Source of the DNA: an uncultured Microcaldota archaeon
GTDB lineage: Archaea; Micrarchaeota; Micrarchaeia; Anstonellales; Bilamarchaeaceae
Assembly: GCA_903835325.1 (NCBI GenBank)
Contig: CAILMU010000240.1
Location: forward strand, 1-38,971
DNA: 38,971 nucleotides
Direction of reading: 5' to 3'
Below, one piece after another: positions 14,888-23,817 of the stretch. The notes under the pieces were generated by a model. That model was not told the DNA's origin. It worked only from the letters and a program-made list of their open reading frames with translations, and made no database searches. The position numbers and the translations under genes are program-made. Position 1 is the stretch's first letter. Each line of letters begins with the position of its first letter.

Positions 14888-16135
14888 ATGGAACCTTTTC
14901 TCGAATGCCTGGGCGCCTCGCGCGAAGTCGGGCGGAGCGCGTTCATGCTCCACACCGACCGGAACATCTACCTTGATTACGGTATCAAGCTCTTCGATGA
15001 GAGCGGGAAGCCGAAATTCCCGATTCCGACGACCACGAAACCGGATATGATGATCCTCTCGCACGCGCACCTGGACCACAGCGGCTGCCTGCCGTCGCTG
15101 TACCATCACAACAAGATACGATGGTACTCGACCCCGCCGACCATGGAGATCTGCCAGATGCTGTGGATGGATTCCATGAAGATAAACGGCTCCGAGCTCC
15201 CCTTTCGCCTGGCCCAGTTCGCAAAAGCCCTGAAATTCTGGTCCCCGCTCCTCTATGAGCAGACGATACAGACGGGAAGGACGAGCATGGTCCTGCATGA
15301 TGCCGGCCATATCAGCGGCGCGTCCATGATAGAGATAGAGCATGAAGAGAAGACGATCCTGTACACCGGGGATTTCAAGTGCGAGGAGACGTTCATGCAC
15401 AAGGGGGCGAAGCTTGCCAAAGACGTGGATGTGCTCATAACCGAGTGCACCTATGCGAAGAAGGAGCATCCGCCGCGCAAAGCCGCGGAGAGGAAGTTCA
15501 TGGATGAGATACATGAGACCATAGAAAACGGCGGGAATGTCTTGCTGCCGTCCTTCGCGCTCGGGCGCACGCAGGAGCTCATAGCCATGATCAGGCATTA
15601 CGACAAGAATGTGCCGGTCTTCGTAGATGGGATGGGCAGGGAGATAAGCAAGATATACCTCAGATACCCCAAATACATCAAGGACCCGAACGCGTTTCGG
15701 AAGAATGTCCATGAGGTCACGAGCGTGGCTGACCAGACCGACCGGAGGCTGGCGACCAGGAAGCCGTCTGTGATAATCACGAGCGCCGGCATGATGAACG
15801 GCGGGCCCGTGCTCAACTACCTGTTCAACTGCAATAGCGAATCGAAAGTCTTGTTCACAGGATATTGCGTGGACGGCACGAACGGGTGGAAATTGCAGAA
15901 CCACGGGTTCATAACGAAAGACGAGCAGGACCTGTATGTCGACCTTCCGATAGAATATATAGATTTCTCGGCTCATGCCGGGCGCTCGGACCTCCTGAAA
16001 TTCATCAAGGCGGCGAACCCGCAGAAGGTCGTGCTGGTGCATGGGGACAAGCCGATGGATTTCGCTGCGGAATTGAAGGAGGAGCACGGGCTCGATGCCG
16101 TCGCGCCGCTTCCAGGAGAGAGGATAATGCTCTGA
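14888..16135 (+). CDS. Beta-CASP metallo-beta-lactamase RNase, aCPSF2-like
   Basis: 415 residues. The metal-binding motif 2 is SHAHLDHSG, followed by HDAGHISGA, YTGDFK, ITECTYAKKEHPPR, the beta-CASP helix PSFALGRTQE, SAGMMNGGP, and VLVHGDK near the C-terminus. Proteins of this class are endo- or exoribonucleases used in archaeal RNA 3' processing and decay. It lacks the N-terminal KH domains of aCPSF1, and its length fits the short aCPSF2 group; aRNase J is the alternative. The start at 14888 (MEPFLECLGASREVG) is supported by a GAGGTG 8 bases before it and by the TATA position. It is convergent with cca, 12 bases apart. Confidence 0.9.
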   Translation: MEPFLECLGASREVGRSAFMLHTDRNIYLDYGIKLFDESGKPKFPIPTTTKPDMMILSHAHLDHSGCLPSLYHHNKIRWYSTPPTMEICQMLWMDSMKINGSELPFRLAQFAKALKFWSPLLYEQTIQTGRTSMVLHDAGHISGASMIEIEHEEKTILYTGDFKCEETFMHKGAKLAKDVDVLITECTYAKKEHPPRKAAERKFMDEIHETIENGGNVLLPSFALGRTQELIAMIRHYDKNVPVFVDGMGREISKIYLRYPKYIKDPNAFRKNVHEVTSVADQTDRRLATRKPSVIITSAGMMNGGPVLNYLFNCNSESKVLFTGYCVDGTNGWKLQNHGFITKDEQDLYVDLPIEYIDFSAHAGRSDLLKFIKAANPQKVVLVHGDKPMDFAAELKEEHGLDAVAPLPGERIML

Positions 16136-16146
16136 TTAACAAGGAG

Positions 16147-16205
16147 ATTATTTTTTTCCTTTTCTCGTTCTTCTTTTTTTGATGATTTTCTTTTTCGATT
16201 CTGCT
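16147..16205 (+). terminator. T-rich terminator of the aCPSF2-like gene inside cca
   Basis: Starting 12 bases after the aCPSF2-like stop, the plus strand has T7 (near 16150), several T4-T7 runs and no stem. The same bases encode, on the other strand, the lysine-rich tail of the CCA enzyme. Confidence 0.45.
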
Positions 16206-17557
16206 TTTGTTTTCATTTTTGTTTTCGTTTTGGCTTCCGATTTTTTTATTTCTGCTTTCCCTTCGTTCCTTTTTCCCATGTATCTCTCAACGACAACGAG
16301 CTCTTCGCTGCAGGCAAGATGCGATTTCGTCCTGCCGAACTGCCTGAAGAATCCCATTATCGCATCATGCGCGCCGGTTATCGGCCGCTTGACCCTCGCC
16401 ATCATCCTTTTTTTCTGCTTGAAGAACCTCGCGCCCTTGTGCTTTTTCTGGAAATCGATAACGTTCTTCTTCATGTCCAGCGGCGGGCCTTCTATCGCCA
16501 TGTCTTTGGGAAGCGTGTCTTTTGAAAGCGAGAGCGCGATACGGACGATGTGGCGCGAGTCGTCGGCAGCTATCGCTTTCGGCGAGAAATCTTCCATGTG
16601 CGCTTCCAGCTGGCTGTTCAACCGATAGAGCTGGCCCCAGAGCACATCATCGACTACGTCGGAACGTGGCATCGTGATGATGAACACCGCTGACCCTTTC
16701 GCGGATGCCAGGCGCTTCGCCTTGTCATCGAACGTCTCCGGCTTCCTCGTGAAAAAGACGGCTGATGGCTTCTTCAGGAACGATTTGCAAAGCGCGATGA
16801 AAACCCTGAGATTCTCCCGGGATAATGCTGCGGCGACATTCCTGTTTCTATCTGTCGGATCGATGACCGCGAAACCGCCGAGACGTTCGTGCGCATCCGA
16901 GATCGCCTGCTTGCCTTTGTGGAACCCGTTGATGTCTATGAATATCGGCTTTTTCTCATCCCATCTGGAAGCCTGCTTCACCAATTGCGGGAAGCTTCCG
17001 TATCCGATGATGAGGAGTTCGCAGAGGTATCCTGAGAAGCCCTTTATCTTTATCTCTGCGCCATAAAGCGAATTCGCTTTCAGGAACGCTTTGAGCAATA
17101 GGACATCCCCTATGCGGCTCTTCGGAAGATGCGAATTCACGAATATCGTGTGCAAAGCGGAGCGGTCCACTGCGCTGAGGCGCTCGGATGATTCCGATAT
17201 CTTGTATGCGGGCACCAGGTCTATCCGCCTCCCGCGGTAATGGAAACGGACATACGGGTGCTCGGCGTAGCTTATCTGGTAGCCGGTCCCTGGAAGGGAG
17301 GACTCCATCACGTTCTTTATGAGCATCTCGAGCATCTCGCGCGGGTAGGAACGGTCGAAGAGCACGAAGATGTCTATGTCGCGCCCTTCTTTGAGGAACG
17401 TGCGTTTGGCCACGGAGCCCGTGAGTATCACCTCGCATCCGGATGGGGCGGACGACTGGAACTTGCCTATCAGTTCGTTTGCGATATCAAGCTCGCGCTG
17501 AGTCTCCTCATCTGACGGCCTGATGGAAGAAAGGACCTGGGAGAGGATCTTCTGCAT
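16148..17557 (-). CDS. cca: CCA-adding enzyme (archaeal class I tRNA nucleotidyltransferase)
   Basis: 469 residues from ATG 17557 (MQKILSQ). It adds or repairs the 3'-terminal CCA of tRNAs without a template. The catalytic region GSVAKRTFLKEGRDIDIFV (about 46-64) has the class I nucleotidyltransferase GS and D-x-D pattern, followed by AEHPYVRFHYRGRRIDLVPA with the third acidic residue. KSRIGDVLLLKAFLKANSLYG is the archaeal central domain. A TATA box 29 bases upstream supports ATG 17557 over the TTG two codons earlier. The last 40 or so residues are a lysine-rich extension (from about KRNEGKAEIKKSEAK) not needed for the fold. It is divergent from a structured intergenic region. Confidence 0.93.
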   Translation of the reverse strand: MQKILSQVLSSIRPSDEETQRELDIANELIGKFQSSAPSGCEVILTGSVAKRTFLKEGRDIDIFVLFDRSYPREMLEMLIKNVMESSLPGTGYQISYAEHPYVRFHYRGRRIDLVPAYKISESSERLSAVDRSALHTIFVNSHLPKSRIGDVLLLKAFLKANSLYGAEIKIKGFSGYLCELLIIGYGSFPQLVKQASRWDEKKPIFIDINGFHKGKQAISDAHERLGGFAVIDPTDRNRNVAAALSRENLRVFIALCKSFLKKPSAVFFTRKPETFDDKAKRLASAKGSAVFIITMPRSDVVDDVLWGQLYRLNSQLEAHMEDFSPKAIAADDSRHIVRIALSLSKDTLPKDMAIEGPPLDMKKNVIDFQKKHKGARFFKQKKRMMARVKRPITGAHDAIMGFFRQFGRTKSHLACSEELVVVERYMGKRNEGKAEIKKSEAKTKTKMKTKAESKKKIIKKRRTRKGKK

Positions 17558-17581
17558 AGCCAACCCGTTCGAAGCTAAATG

Positions 17582-17589
17582 TTATATAC
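17582..17589. promoter_or_regulatory. Bidirectional TATA box upstream of cca
   Basis: TTATATAC is centred 29 bases before the cca ATG on the minus strand. It is near-symmetrical, so on the plus strand it could start a transcript near 17611, at the edge of the structured element. Confidence 0.45.
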
Positions 17590-17610
17590 ACTTCACGCGC
17601 CCTACGCGCG

Positions 17611-17715
17611 CCGCTTGCGCGGACGGGTTGCAGGACCATGCCTGCGAAATCGGATATCTACAAGCGCTCATGCGGATAGATATCGGCGCGAATCGGCGCC
17701 CGCTCGTCCGCTCCA
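17611..17715 (+). ncRNA. Candidate cloverleaf-like structured RNA upstream of cca
   Basis: Hand folding gives an outer 7-bp stem GCGGACG (17619-17625) with CGTCCGC (17705-17711), enclosing three hairpins: TTGCAGG/CCTGCGAA (17628-17634 with 17641-17647, one wobble), GATATCTA/TAGATATC (17653-17660 with 17677-17684) and GGCGC/GCGCC (17685-17689 with 17696-17700). The outer stem is followed by T-CCA (17712-17715). It lacks the T-loop consensus and D-loop GG, so it is not a normal tRNA. A TATA box near 17586 could drive it. A competing 5' hairpin CCGC-TTGC-GCGG (17611-17622) exists. Confidence 0.3.
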
Positions 17716-17759
17716 TACTAATAATATGAAGCGCAATCCGAGAATCGCGCTGGGGGTGA

Positions 17760-17768
17760 GATTTTAAA
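17760..17768 (+). promoter_or_regulatory. TATA box of the 762-aa membrane protein gene
   Basis: GATTTTAAAG is centred 26 bases before ATG 17790, so the message should be leaderless from MRRALIL. TGGGGG (17751-17756) and CCCCCA (17785-17790) form an inverted repeat that frames the TATA box and start. Confidence 0.5.
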
Positions 17769-17789
17769 GTTCTTGTGTGTTATCCCCCC

Positions 17790-20078
17790 ATGCGCCGTGC
17801 ACTGATACTGGCCGTGGCACTCGTCATATTCCTGGGCGCCTTCGGCTGCATAGAGCAGAAGGATTACCCGAGCGTCAAGAACGAACAGCTCGCCGCCACC
17901 AACAGCGTGGATCTGGACAATGACGGCGTAGCGGATCTTTCAGTGTATGATTTCGCGCCGGTTGCTGTCTCAGGCACTGACCTGGTCGTGCAACGCCAGC
18001 TCAGCGTTGCGATACGCTCGAGCGCGACATTCAGCAAGACGAACCCCAACCTGACAGACCTCGACCTCCTCACGGCTGATTCGAACCTCGAGGAGTTCGG
18101 CAAATCCAAGGACCAGGCGGTTGGTTCCTGCAGCCAGGCGATAGGCCTTTTCAACGTCGTATGTTCCGACACCGAGACATGCAGCAGGCTCTGCTCGAGC
18201 AACTCGGTAAGGTGCAAGAAAATCGCCGCATCCTACCAGGATGTGCTGGCAGGCTCCATGATAGGATACATCCAGAACACGAACGAGATAAGCTCGCTCA
18301 TCCTCGATATGCGCAGGATGGTCACAAGCCTGCGGACCGGGACGGCCGAGGACCGCGACAACTACCTGGACAAATCTCGTGCGCTCATCGAGGAGATAGC
18401 GCAGGTGGAGACCAACCCGCTCTACACGAGCAAGGACATGAGCCTCTGCGCCCCGCAGGATTTCGGCGTGTCATACCTGATGGATGCGGTATCCGGGATA
18501 GGGACGTATTCCAGCGAGCCGACGGGCTATCACTATACGATGACAGTTTCCGTGAAACCGGCTTCCGGTAACAACGCCAAGATGAGCTCGGAGATAGGGT
18601 CGCTCGCGATAACAGACAAGATACCGAAATCCGTCGTATCCAACAAGGAAGCGATATCATCGGTCCAGACCCTCGCCACTTCGGATAACGGCAACAGCAT
18701 AGCCATGTCGTGGGCGGAAGCGAAACCATCGGATCAGGGAAGGATATTCATCTACGAGTTCGATTCGTCTTCATCCCCTGATATCCTCATGCCTTCGCTA
18801 ACGAGCCCTGCTGTCAGCGTGAAAAGCATCAACCTCATCTGGCTGCAGCCGACCAACATGCTCTTCAGCGCGGTCTACGGCTTGAGCAGGAATTATTTCT
18901 TCGCCCTCGGATTGGCCATAGGCGCCACCATCGCAGCCATTCTCCTCGTATATAACGTGGCGATACTGCTCTTCACCCTCATCAGCGAGAAGACGGCCGG
19001 GGCAGGCCTCAGCACGGCGTTCAGGAGGGCATTCGGAAGGACCGAGATTCGCTGGAAGAGCGACCTGGCCCTGTCTGTGATTGTGCTCATAGCCGGATAC
19101 TATCTTTCCGGATTCGTCGCGACTCAGCCGGATACCGGCTCGACGATAGTGGATTCATTGGATATACTTTTGAAGAACGGCGTCGGCATGGTCTCTGCTT
19201 GGCTCGTCCTTGCAGGGGCGATCCTCATCTATTTCGCGCTCGAGAACATCGTGAAGATAACGCTCCTGGAGATGTCGTACGGCAAGATACTCAAGGCTGA
19301 GAAGGAGACATTCGTGCAGAGGGCCGACGGGGTCAAGGAGCGCATCAAAGCCTTATCAGACCTCATAGACGCCTATCGCGAGGAGGACTTCGACATCAGC
19401 AGGGAATATGATGTGCTCACGACAGTGAACCCGCAGAAGATAGATGATATCGTGAAAAGCATGACCCCGAGGTCAAAGGCCATGCTGGATGACTACTCGA
19501 TACACATCGACGGCGCCATCAGCACGCTCAAGGAGCGCAAGAAGCTCGCGGACGACAGCTGGCCTAGATGGAAGGACAGCATAACGAAATCGCTGGAGGA
19601 GCATGACGAGGTTTATGCCTCGAACCTTGTGACCATCCCAGCGTCCCTGCGACTCTGGGCCCTCAGCAAGTATGTCGCTGAGAAGAAGAGCGAGGGGCTC
19701 GTCTTCGAGCACGACGCGCTGCGGAAGAAACGCATCGACCCCGCATCCGTAGTCAGAGACATGATAGAAAAAAAGCTCATCCGGGGCGCCATCGTCATCC
19801 AGGACGAGAAGATAACGATATCCGAGTTCGCGGACGGCAATGCGACATTGCGAAGCGCGCTTGCCATGAAGCTCAGGACTTATCTCTATTCATTGACCAA
19901 GAATATAGCGCAGCGCGAACCGGCGAGGTTCCTCTCTGTAGGGAATAAATCCGTGCTCCTGTTCTTCAAGGGAAGGGCGAGCGAGACAATGCTTTTCCTT
20001 GATAAGGATAGGGTCAAGGAAGCGATAGAGGGCTGGAACAGCAAGATGGCTCCTGGAGAAACGGGCGCGAGTGGCTAA
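17790..20078 (+). CDS. Large lipoprotein-like membrane protein, unknown function
   Basis: 762 residues from ATG 17790. A signal peptide ends in a lipobox-like LGAFGC, so Cys20 may carry a lipid. DLDNDGVADLS (41-51) resembles a calcium-binding dockerin or thrombospondin-3 loop. An outer domain (about 55-350) has a cysteine group at 114, 125, 131, 135, 142 and 220. Three membrane segments lie at about 370-398, 425-445 and 466-490. The remaining 270 residues are cytoplasmic and partly coiled (EKETFVQRADGVKERIKAL onwards) with a small alpha/beta end. I do not recognise the family. A surface-sensing or secretion-associated role is possible given the VirB6-like and VirB4-like genes elsewhere here, but nothing shows it directly. 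Confidence 0.8.
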   Translation: MRRALILAVALVIFLGAFGCIEQKDYPSVKNEQLAATNSVDLDNDGVADLSVYDFAPVAVSGTDLVVQRQLSVAIRSSATFSKTNPNLTDLDLLTADSNLEEFGKSKDQAVGSCSQAIGLFNVVCSDTETCSRLCSSNSVRCKKIAASYQDVLAGSMIGYIQNTNEISSLILDMRRMVTSLRTGTAEDRDNYLDKSRALIEEIAQVETNPLYTSKDMSLCAPQDFGVSYLMDAVSGIGTYSSEPTGYHYTMTVSVKPASGNNAKMSSEIGSLAITDKIPKSVVSNKEAISSVQTLATSDNGNSIAMSWAEAKPSDQGRIFIYEFDSSSSPDILMPSLTSPAVSVKSINLIWLQPTNMLFSAVYGLSRNYFFALGLAIGATIAAILLVYNVAILLFTLISEKTAGAGLSTAFRRAFGRTEIRWKSDLALSVIVLIAGYYLSGFVATQPDTGSTIVDSLDILLKNGVGMVSAWLVLAGAILIYFALENIVKITLLEMSYGKILKAEKETFVQRADGVKERIKALSDLIDAYREEDFDISREYDVLTTVNPQKIDDIVKSMTPRSKAMLDDYSIHIDGAISTLKERKKLADDSWPRWKDSITKSLEEHDEVYASNLVTIPASLRLWALSKYVAEKKSEGLVFEHDALRKKRIDPASVVRDMIEKKLIRGAIVIQDEKITISEFADGNATLRSALAMKLRTYLYSLTKNIAQREPARFLSVGNKSVLLFFKGRASETMLFLDKDRVKEAIEGWNSKMAPGETGASG

Positions 20079-20185
20079 AATTTTTTCTGAACTTTCTTTA
20101 GTTTTTATTATTACACAGAATGGAATTGTGGCACAAAACCTTAAATTGTATTAAATCATCAAATATATTATATTTTAGGATTTTT
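20079..20185 (+). terminator. T-rich convergent intergenic region
   Basis: Right after the 762-aa gene stop the plus strand has T6 (20082-20087), then TTTCTTTAGTTTTTATTATT, and a second T6 near 20180 inside the end of the facing gene. It is strongly AT-rich and holds no gene. The first T tract is the likely terminator. Confidence 0.45.
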
Positions 20186-21560
20186 TATTCAATAAATATC
20201 TAGACGAACGATACTGCCCAATTTTATTCAACCTTCCTTGGGCAGTTAATTCATTGAGATCTCGGATAGCGGTAGGATGTGAGATCCCTACGATTCTTGC
20301 GAAAACTGGTGCAGTTATGAACTCGTGTTTTTCTAGATATGCAAGGGCTTTTTGCTGACGCTCCGTTATTATTCCGAATGCCCTCACGGCTCGAGAAGAT
20401 AAAGAACCATATAGAGTTACCCTGAAAAATCCCCCAAGATCGTCGAAAACTGGGTCGGGAAGGTCATTTTGACGCATTATTCTTATCATGTCTTTAACTC
20501 CAAGATTAAGGCCTTCTCCCCAACCAGCATCGTTCAAAACCCGATGGATGAGCGGGTTCCTGTGCCGGCGAATATCTGCGAAATTCTTTAATGTTTGCCC
20601 TGGAAGTAAGGTTCCTGGATTTGAAATTTGTATGCGATCGACAAATATTTCTACTAAAACTCCATTAGGATCGAAGTAGTCCCTGTGTCCAACTGCATTT
20701 GTCAATGCCTCTCTAAGAACTCGATCAGGTATCATAGGGGCTTCAATCCTTTTGCCATTTACGATCCGAGCCGAGATGCCTGCTTTATCCTTAACGAGAC
20801 TGAAACAGGTCTCAAGAACTTCCAGCAAAGTATCATTCAGTCTCATATCAAATTCCCTTGCTTTCATGCTTGGGAAAAATCCCTTATATTTAACAAGACG
20901 AATCTCTGAGTTCAAGAAGAAGCGTGCAATGTTTTTAGCGAAAGCAAGTACGCCAGCGTTTTTAATATAGAATGGCCCCATGCTGTTCGCTACACCTATA
21001 CTCGTTAAAATTGTGGCGAAATCAATACCTTCAAATTTCTCTGCTTCAGTTCCACGAAGCAATAATAGCTTATGAACTTTTCTCTCATCAAGATCCTCTA
21101 TTTTTGCATTGGATGGGTTTTCTTCGAAAGATATTACCCCCCTCGCTTTGAGGAACTCGATAAGTTCGCGCTTACTTAGTTCGACGTTCACTGAGCCTTG
21201 CCTAATAAAAGCGAATTTTTTTAGAAAACATAATTCAGAGACAGGAAGCGGGCCGATTTCAACCAAAATGATAAGATGTGAATCAACATCATGCTCTTCC
21301 ATGTTGCATTTGGGTCGGGGATCAAGCATGGGCAAAATATTGGCGATTTTTTGATATGCTTCATCGCGATTTGGAACTCCAACAACATGAATATTATCTT
21401 CTTGTTCTTCAACTCCTAAGATCAATATTCCCCCGCCAGAATTGGCGAAAGCGCAGAAGGTTTGGCCAATCCTGTCTGTGAATTGAGCCGACTTTTTAAA
21501 CTCCAGTTTGGAACCTTCAGGTTGCTGGAGCAAAAGTGCTACCTGGTCTTTCGAAAACAT
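20175..21560 (-). CDS. Schlafen/AlbA-domain putative transcriptional regulator (RecG-like HTH family)
   Basis: 461 residues. The N-terminal AlbA_2/Schlafen domain shows SKLEFKKSAQ (about 17-26), FCAFANSGGGILILGVEE (36-53) and PRPKCNMEEHD. The middle has the HATPase_c_4-like region with PDRVLREALTNAVGHRDYF and VEIFVDRIQISNPGTL followed by HRNPLIHRVL and WGEGLNLGVKDMI. The C-terminus (about 400-455) is a winged helix (ITAPVFARIVGISHPTAI). Such proteins are annotated as transcriptional regulators or defence-linked proteins and are common in mobile DNA. The gene and its flanks are clearly more AT-rich than neighbours, suggesting recent transfer. A TATA box about 26 bases before the ATG supports the start. 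It does not form an operon with the flanking genes. Confidence 0.88.
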   Translation of the reverse strand: MFSKDQVALLLQQPEGSKLEFKKSAQFTDRIGQTFCAFANSGGGILILGVEEQEDNIHVVGVPNRDEAYQKIANILPMLDPRPKCNMEEHDVDSHLIILVEIGPLPVSELCFLKKFAFIRQGSVNVELSKRELIEFLKARGVISFEENPSNAKIEDLDERKVHKLLLLRGTEAEKFEGIDFATILTSIGVANSMGPFYIKNAGVLAFAKNIARFFLNSEIRLVKYKGFFPSMKAREFDMRLNDTLLEVLETCFSLVKDKAGISARIVNGKRIEAPMIPDRVLREALTNAVGHRDYFDPNGVLVEIFVDRIQISNPGTLLPGQTLKNFADIRRHRNPLIHRVLNDAGWGEGLNLGVKDMIRIMRQNDLPDPVFDDLGGFFRVTLYGSLSSRAVRAFGIITERQQKALAYLEKHEFITAPVFARIVGISHPTAIRDLNELTAQGRLNKIGQYRSSRYLLNKKS

Positions 21561-21917
21561 ATAAATATATTAAACAGAGAGATATTTAATACTATTTAAT
21601 ATAAAATTCAAACGAGGATACCCAATTATCTTCGAAGAAACTACGGGAGTGTAACCTTTACATGTAACTCCTGAACCACATGCAATGTTATTTTCACACA
21701 ATCTTAAGAATTATGACGCGTAAAGGATTTTTGAACAAAACCATGGCGCTAATAAATCATTTTTGTACAAACCTCCCGGTTTATATGCAACCAAAAATCT
21801 GCGTATTCCGCCAGCTGAAACCGGCACGAATTTAAAGCCTTCCAGCCATTACTTTTCTACCAAGAAATTCTGAATTCTACCGACGTGGTTTTGGCATAAT
21901 GAATCAGTGGTTTTCAT
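21561..21917. promoter_or_regulatory. 357-bp AT-rich divergent region upstream of gyrB
   Basis: No gene was found here. On the minus strand TATTAAATATC (21581-21591) is the probable TATA box of the Schlafen-like gene. On the plus strand several TATA-like sites precede gyrB: GGTTTATATGC (near 21779), AATTTAAAGCC (near 21829) and GGCATAATG (near 21894). GGAGT and ACTCC (near 21646 and 21667) and the direct repeat AATTCTGAATTCT (near 21866) are minor features. The gyrB ATG lacks a clear Shine-Dalgarno. Confidence 0.4.
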
Positions 21918-23807
21918 ATGGCATCCGACAGCGCTTACACGGCCAAGGAAATACAGGTTCTTACAGGCCTAGACGGGGTCAGGAAAAGGCCCGGGATGTA
22001 CATAGGCGACACGGCAAAAAGGGGCCTCCACCACCTGGTCTACGAGATAGTGGATAACAGCATAGACGAAGCGCTCACAGGCAACTGCAAGAACATATCC
22101 GTTGAACTCAGGAAAGACGGTTCTGTCCGGGTTATTGATGACGGGAGGGGCATCCCTGTGGATATGCACCCCTCCGGGAAATCAGGCCTGGAGCTGGTCG
22201 CGAGCTCCCTGCACGCGGGGGGGAAGTTCGACAAGAATGCCTATAAGGTATCGGGAGGGCTTCATGGCGTGGGGATGGGGGTCGTCAACGGCCTCTCGGA
22301 ATGGATGGATATCGAGGTCCACCGCGACGGCAAGGCATTCAAGATAGGCTATGCCAGGGGGAAGCTGAGGGAGCCCTTCAGGAGCATCGGCCCGGCAAAC
22401 GACCGCGGGACGATAGTGACATTCAAGCCGGATGGCATGATCTTCCCGTCTGTCGAATTCGATTACGATTATTTGCGCGAGCGCATCATGGAGCTCGCAT
22501 TCCTGAACAAGGGCCTTCGGATGGTCCTCGTGGACGAACGGACCGATAAAAAGGAGGAGTTCCGCTACGAAGGCGGCATCGTGGAGTTCGTGAAGCATAT
22601 CAACGAAGCCAGGAACAAGCTCCATGAGCCGTTCTACCTGAACAAGAAGACGGACAGCATCGAAGTCGAGATAGCCCTGCAATACACCGACGGCTACACG
22701 GACAGCATCTACAGCTTCGTGAACGACATCAAGACGATAGAGGGCGGCACCCATGTGGTGGGATTCAGGACAGCCCTCACCCGCGTAGTCAATGATTACG
22801 CCAAATCCAGCAAGTACATCAAGGAGGACCAGAAGATAACCGGCGACGATGCTATCGAAGGCCTGACAGCGATAATCAGCGCCAAGGTGCAGGAACCCCA
22901 GTTCGAAGGCCAGACCAAGACCAAACTGGGCAACAGCGAGGTCCGGGGAGCCGTAGACAGCATAACATACGACGCCTTGAAATCATATTTCGAGGAGCAC
23001 CCGCAGATAGCCAAACCGATATTCTTCAAGATCCACAACTCGATGGAGGCACGGGAAGCGGCCCAGAAAGCGAAAGACCTGATAAGGCGCAAGAACGTGT
23101 TCGAGAGCAGCGTCTTGCCGGGGAAACTCGCCGATTGCTCGGAGGAGGACCCTGCCAAATGCGAGATATATTTCGTGGAAGGCGACTCCGCCGGCGGATC
23201 GTCAAAAGGTGCCCGCGACCGCAGATTCCAGGCCATCCTTCCGCTCCGTGGGAAGATCCTGAACGTGGAGAAGGCGCCGATACACAAGATAATCGAGAGC
23301 GACGCCATCCGGAACATCGTGCTTTCTCTGGGGGCAGGCTTCAAGGAGGATTTCGACCCGGCGAAACTGAGATACCACAAGATAATCATCATGACTGATG
23401 CCGATGTCGACGGCTCGCATATCCGCACTTTGATACTGACCCTGTTCTATCGTTACTTCAAGAGCCTTATCGAGAAGGGATACCTGTACATCGCGCAGCC
23501 TCCTCTTTACCGCATCCAGAAAGGCAAGTCTGTCCAATATGCATACAGCGATGCGCAATTGGCCGATGTCCTGAAAGCCGTCGGGGGCGAAGCAGGCATC
23601 CAGCGCTACAAAGGCCTCGGTGAGATGAACCCGGGCCAGCTCTGGGAGACCACGATGGATCCGGAGACAAGGACATTGAAGAAGGTGACGATAGAGGATG
23701 CTCTTCTAGCTGATGAGCTGTTCACCCTCCTCATGGGAGACCTGGTGGAGCCGAGAAGGGCCTTCATCGAGAAGCACGGCGCCAGCGTGAGGAACCTGGA
23801 CATCTGA
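21918..23807 (+). CDS. gyrB: DNA gyrase subunit B
   Basis: 629 residues, close to the usual length for short GyrB. The GHKL ATPase domain starts with GLDGVRKRPGMYIG, has EIVDNSIDEA (ATP-coordinating Glu/Asn), DDGRGIPV and GGLHGVGMGVVNGLS. The transducer domain follows, then the TOPRIM domain with EGDSAGGSSKGARDR (near 420-434) and MTDADVDGSHIRTL. The C-terminal YKGLGEMNPGQLWETTM is the typical GyrB/ParE tail. GyrB supplies ATP hydrolysis for negative supercoiling with GyrA. Its stop at 23805-23807 is 10 bases before gyrA, so the two are co-transcribed. Gyrase in archaea is of bacterial origin. Confidence 0.97.
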   Translation: MASDSAYTAKEIQVLTGLDGVRKRPGMYIGDTAKRGLHHLVYEIVDNSIDEALTGNCKNISVELRKDGSVRVIDDGRGIPVDMHPSGKSGLELVASSLHAGGKFDKNAYKVSGGLHGVGMGVVNGLSEWMDIEVHRDGKAFKIGYARGKLREPFRSIGPANDRGTIVTFKPDGMIFPSVEFDYDYLRERIMELAFLNKGLRMVLVDERTDKKEEFRYEGGIVEFVKHINEARNKLHEPFYLNKKTDSIEVEIALQYTDGYTDSIYSFVNDIKTIEGGTHVVGFRTALTRVVNDYAKSSKYIKEDQKITGDDAIEGLTAIISAKVQEPQFEGQTKTKLGNSEVRGAVDSITYDALKSYFEEHPQIAKPIFFKIHNSMEAREAAQKAKDLIRRKNVFESSVLPGKLADCSEEDPAKCEIYFVEGDSAGGSSKGARDRRFQAILPLRGKILNVEKAPIHKIIESDAIRNIVLSLGAGFKEDFDPAKLRYHKIIIMTDADVDGSHIRTLILTLFYRYFKSLIEKGYLYIAQPPLYRIQKGKSVQYAYSDAQLADVLKAVGGEAGIQRYKGLGEMNPGQLWETTMDPETRTLKKVTIEDALLADELFTLLMGDLVEPRRAFIEKHGASVRNLDI

Positions 23808-23817
23808 AGTGATATTC

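Noticed and set aside
14858..16087. 409-aa minus-strand open frame
   Set aside because: It lies wholly antisense to the aCPSF2-like gene; it has no recognisable motif and follows from the codon bias of the real gene.
17611..17715. A functional tRNA gene
   Set aside because: There is no TTCRANY T-loop, no GG in the D-loop, and the anticodon-like arm has an 8-bp stem with a 16-base loop. I kept it only as a structured RNA candidate.
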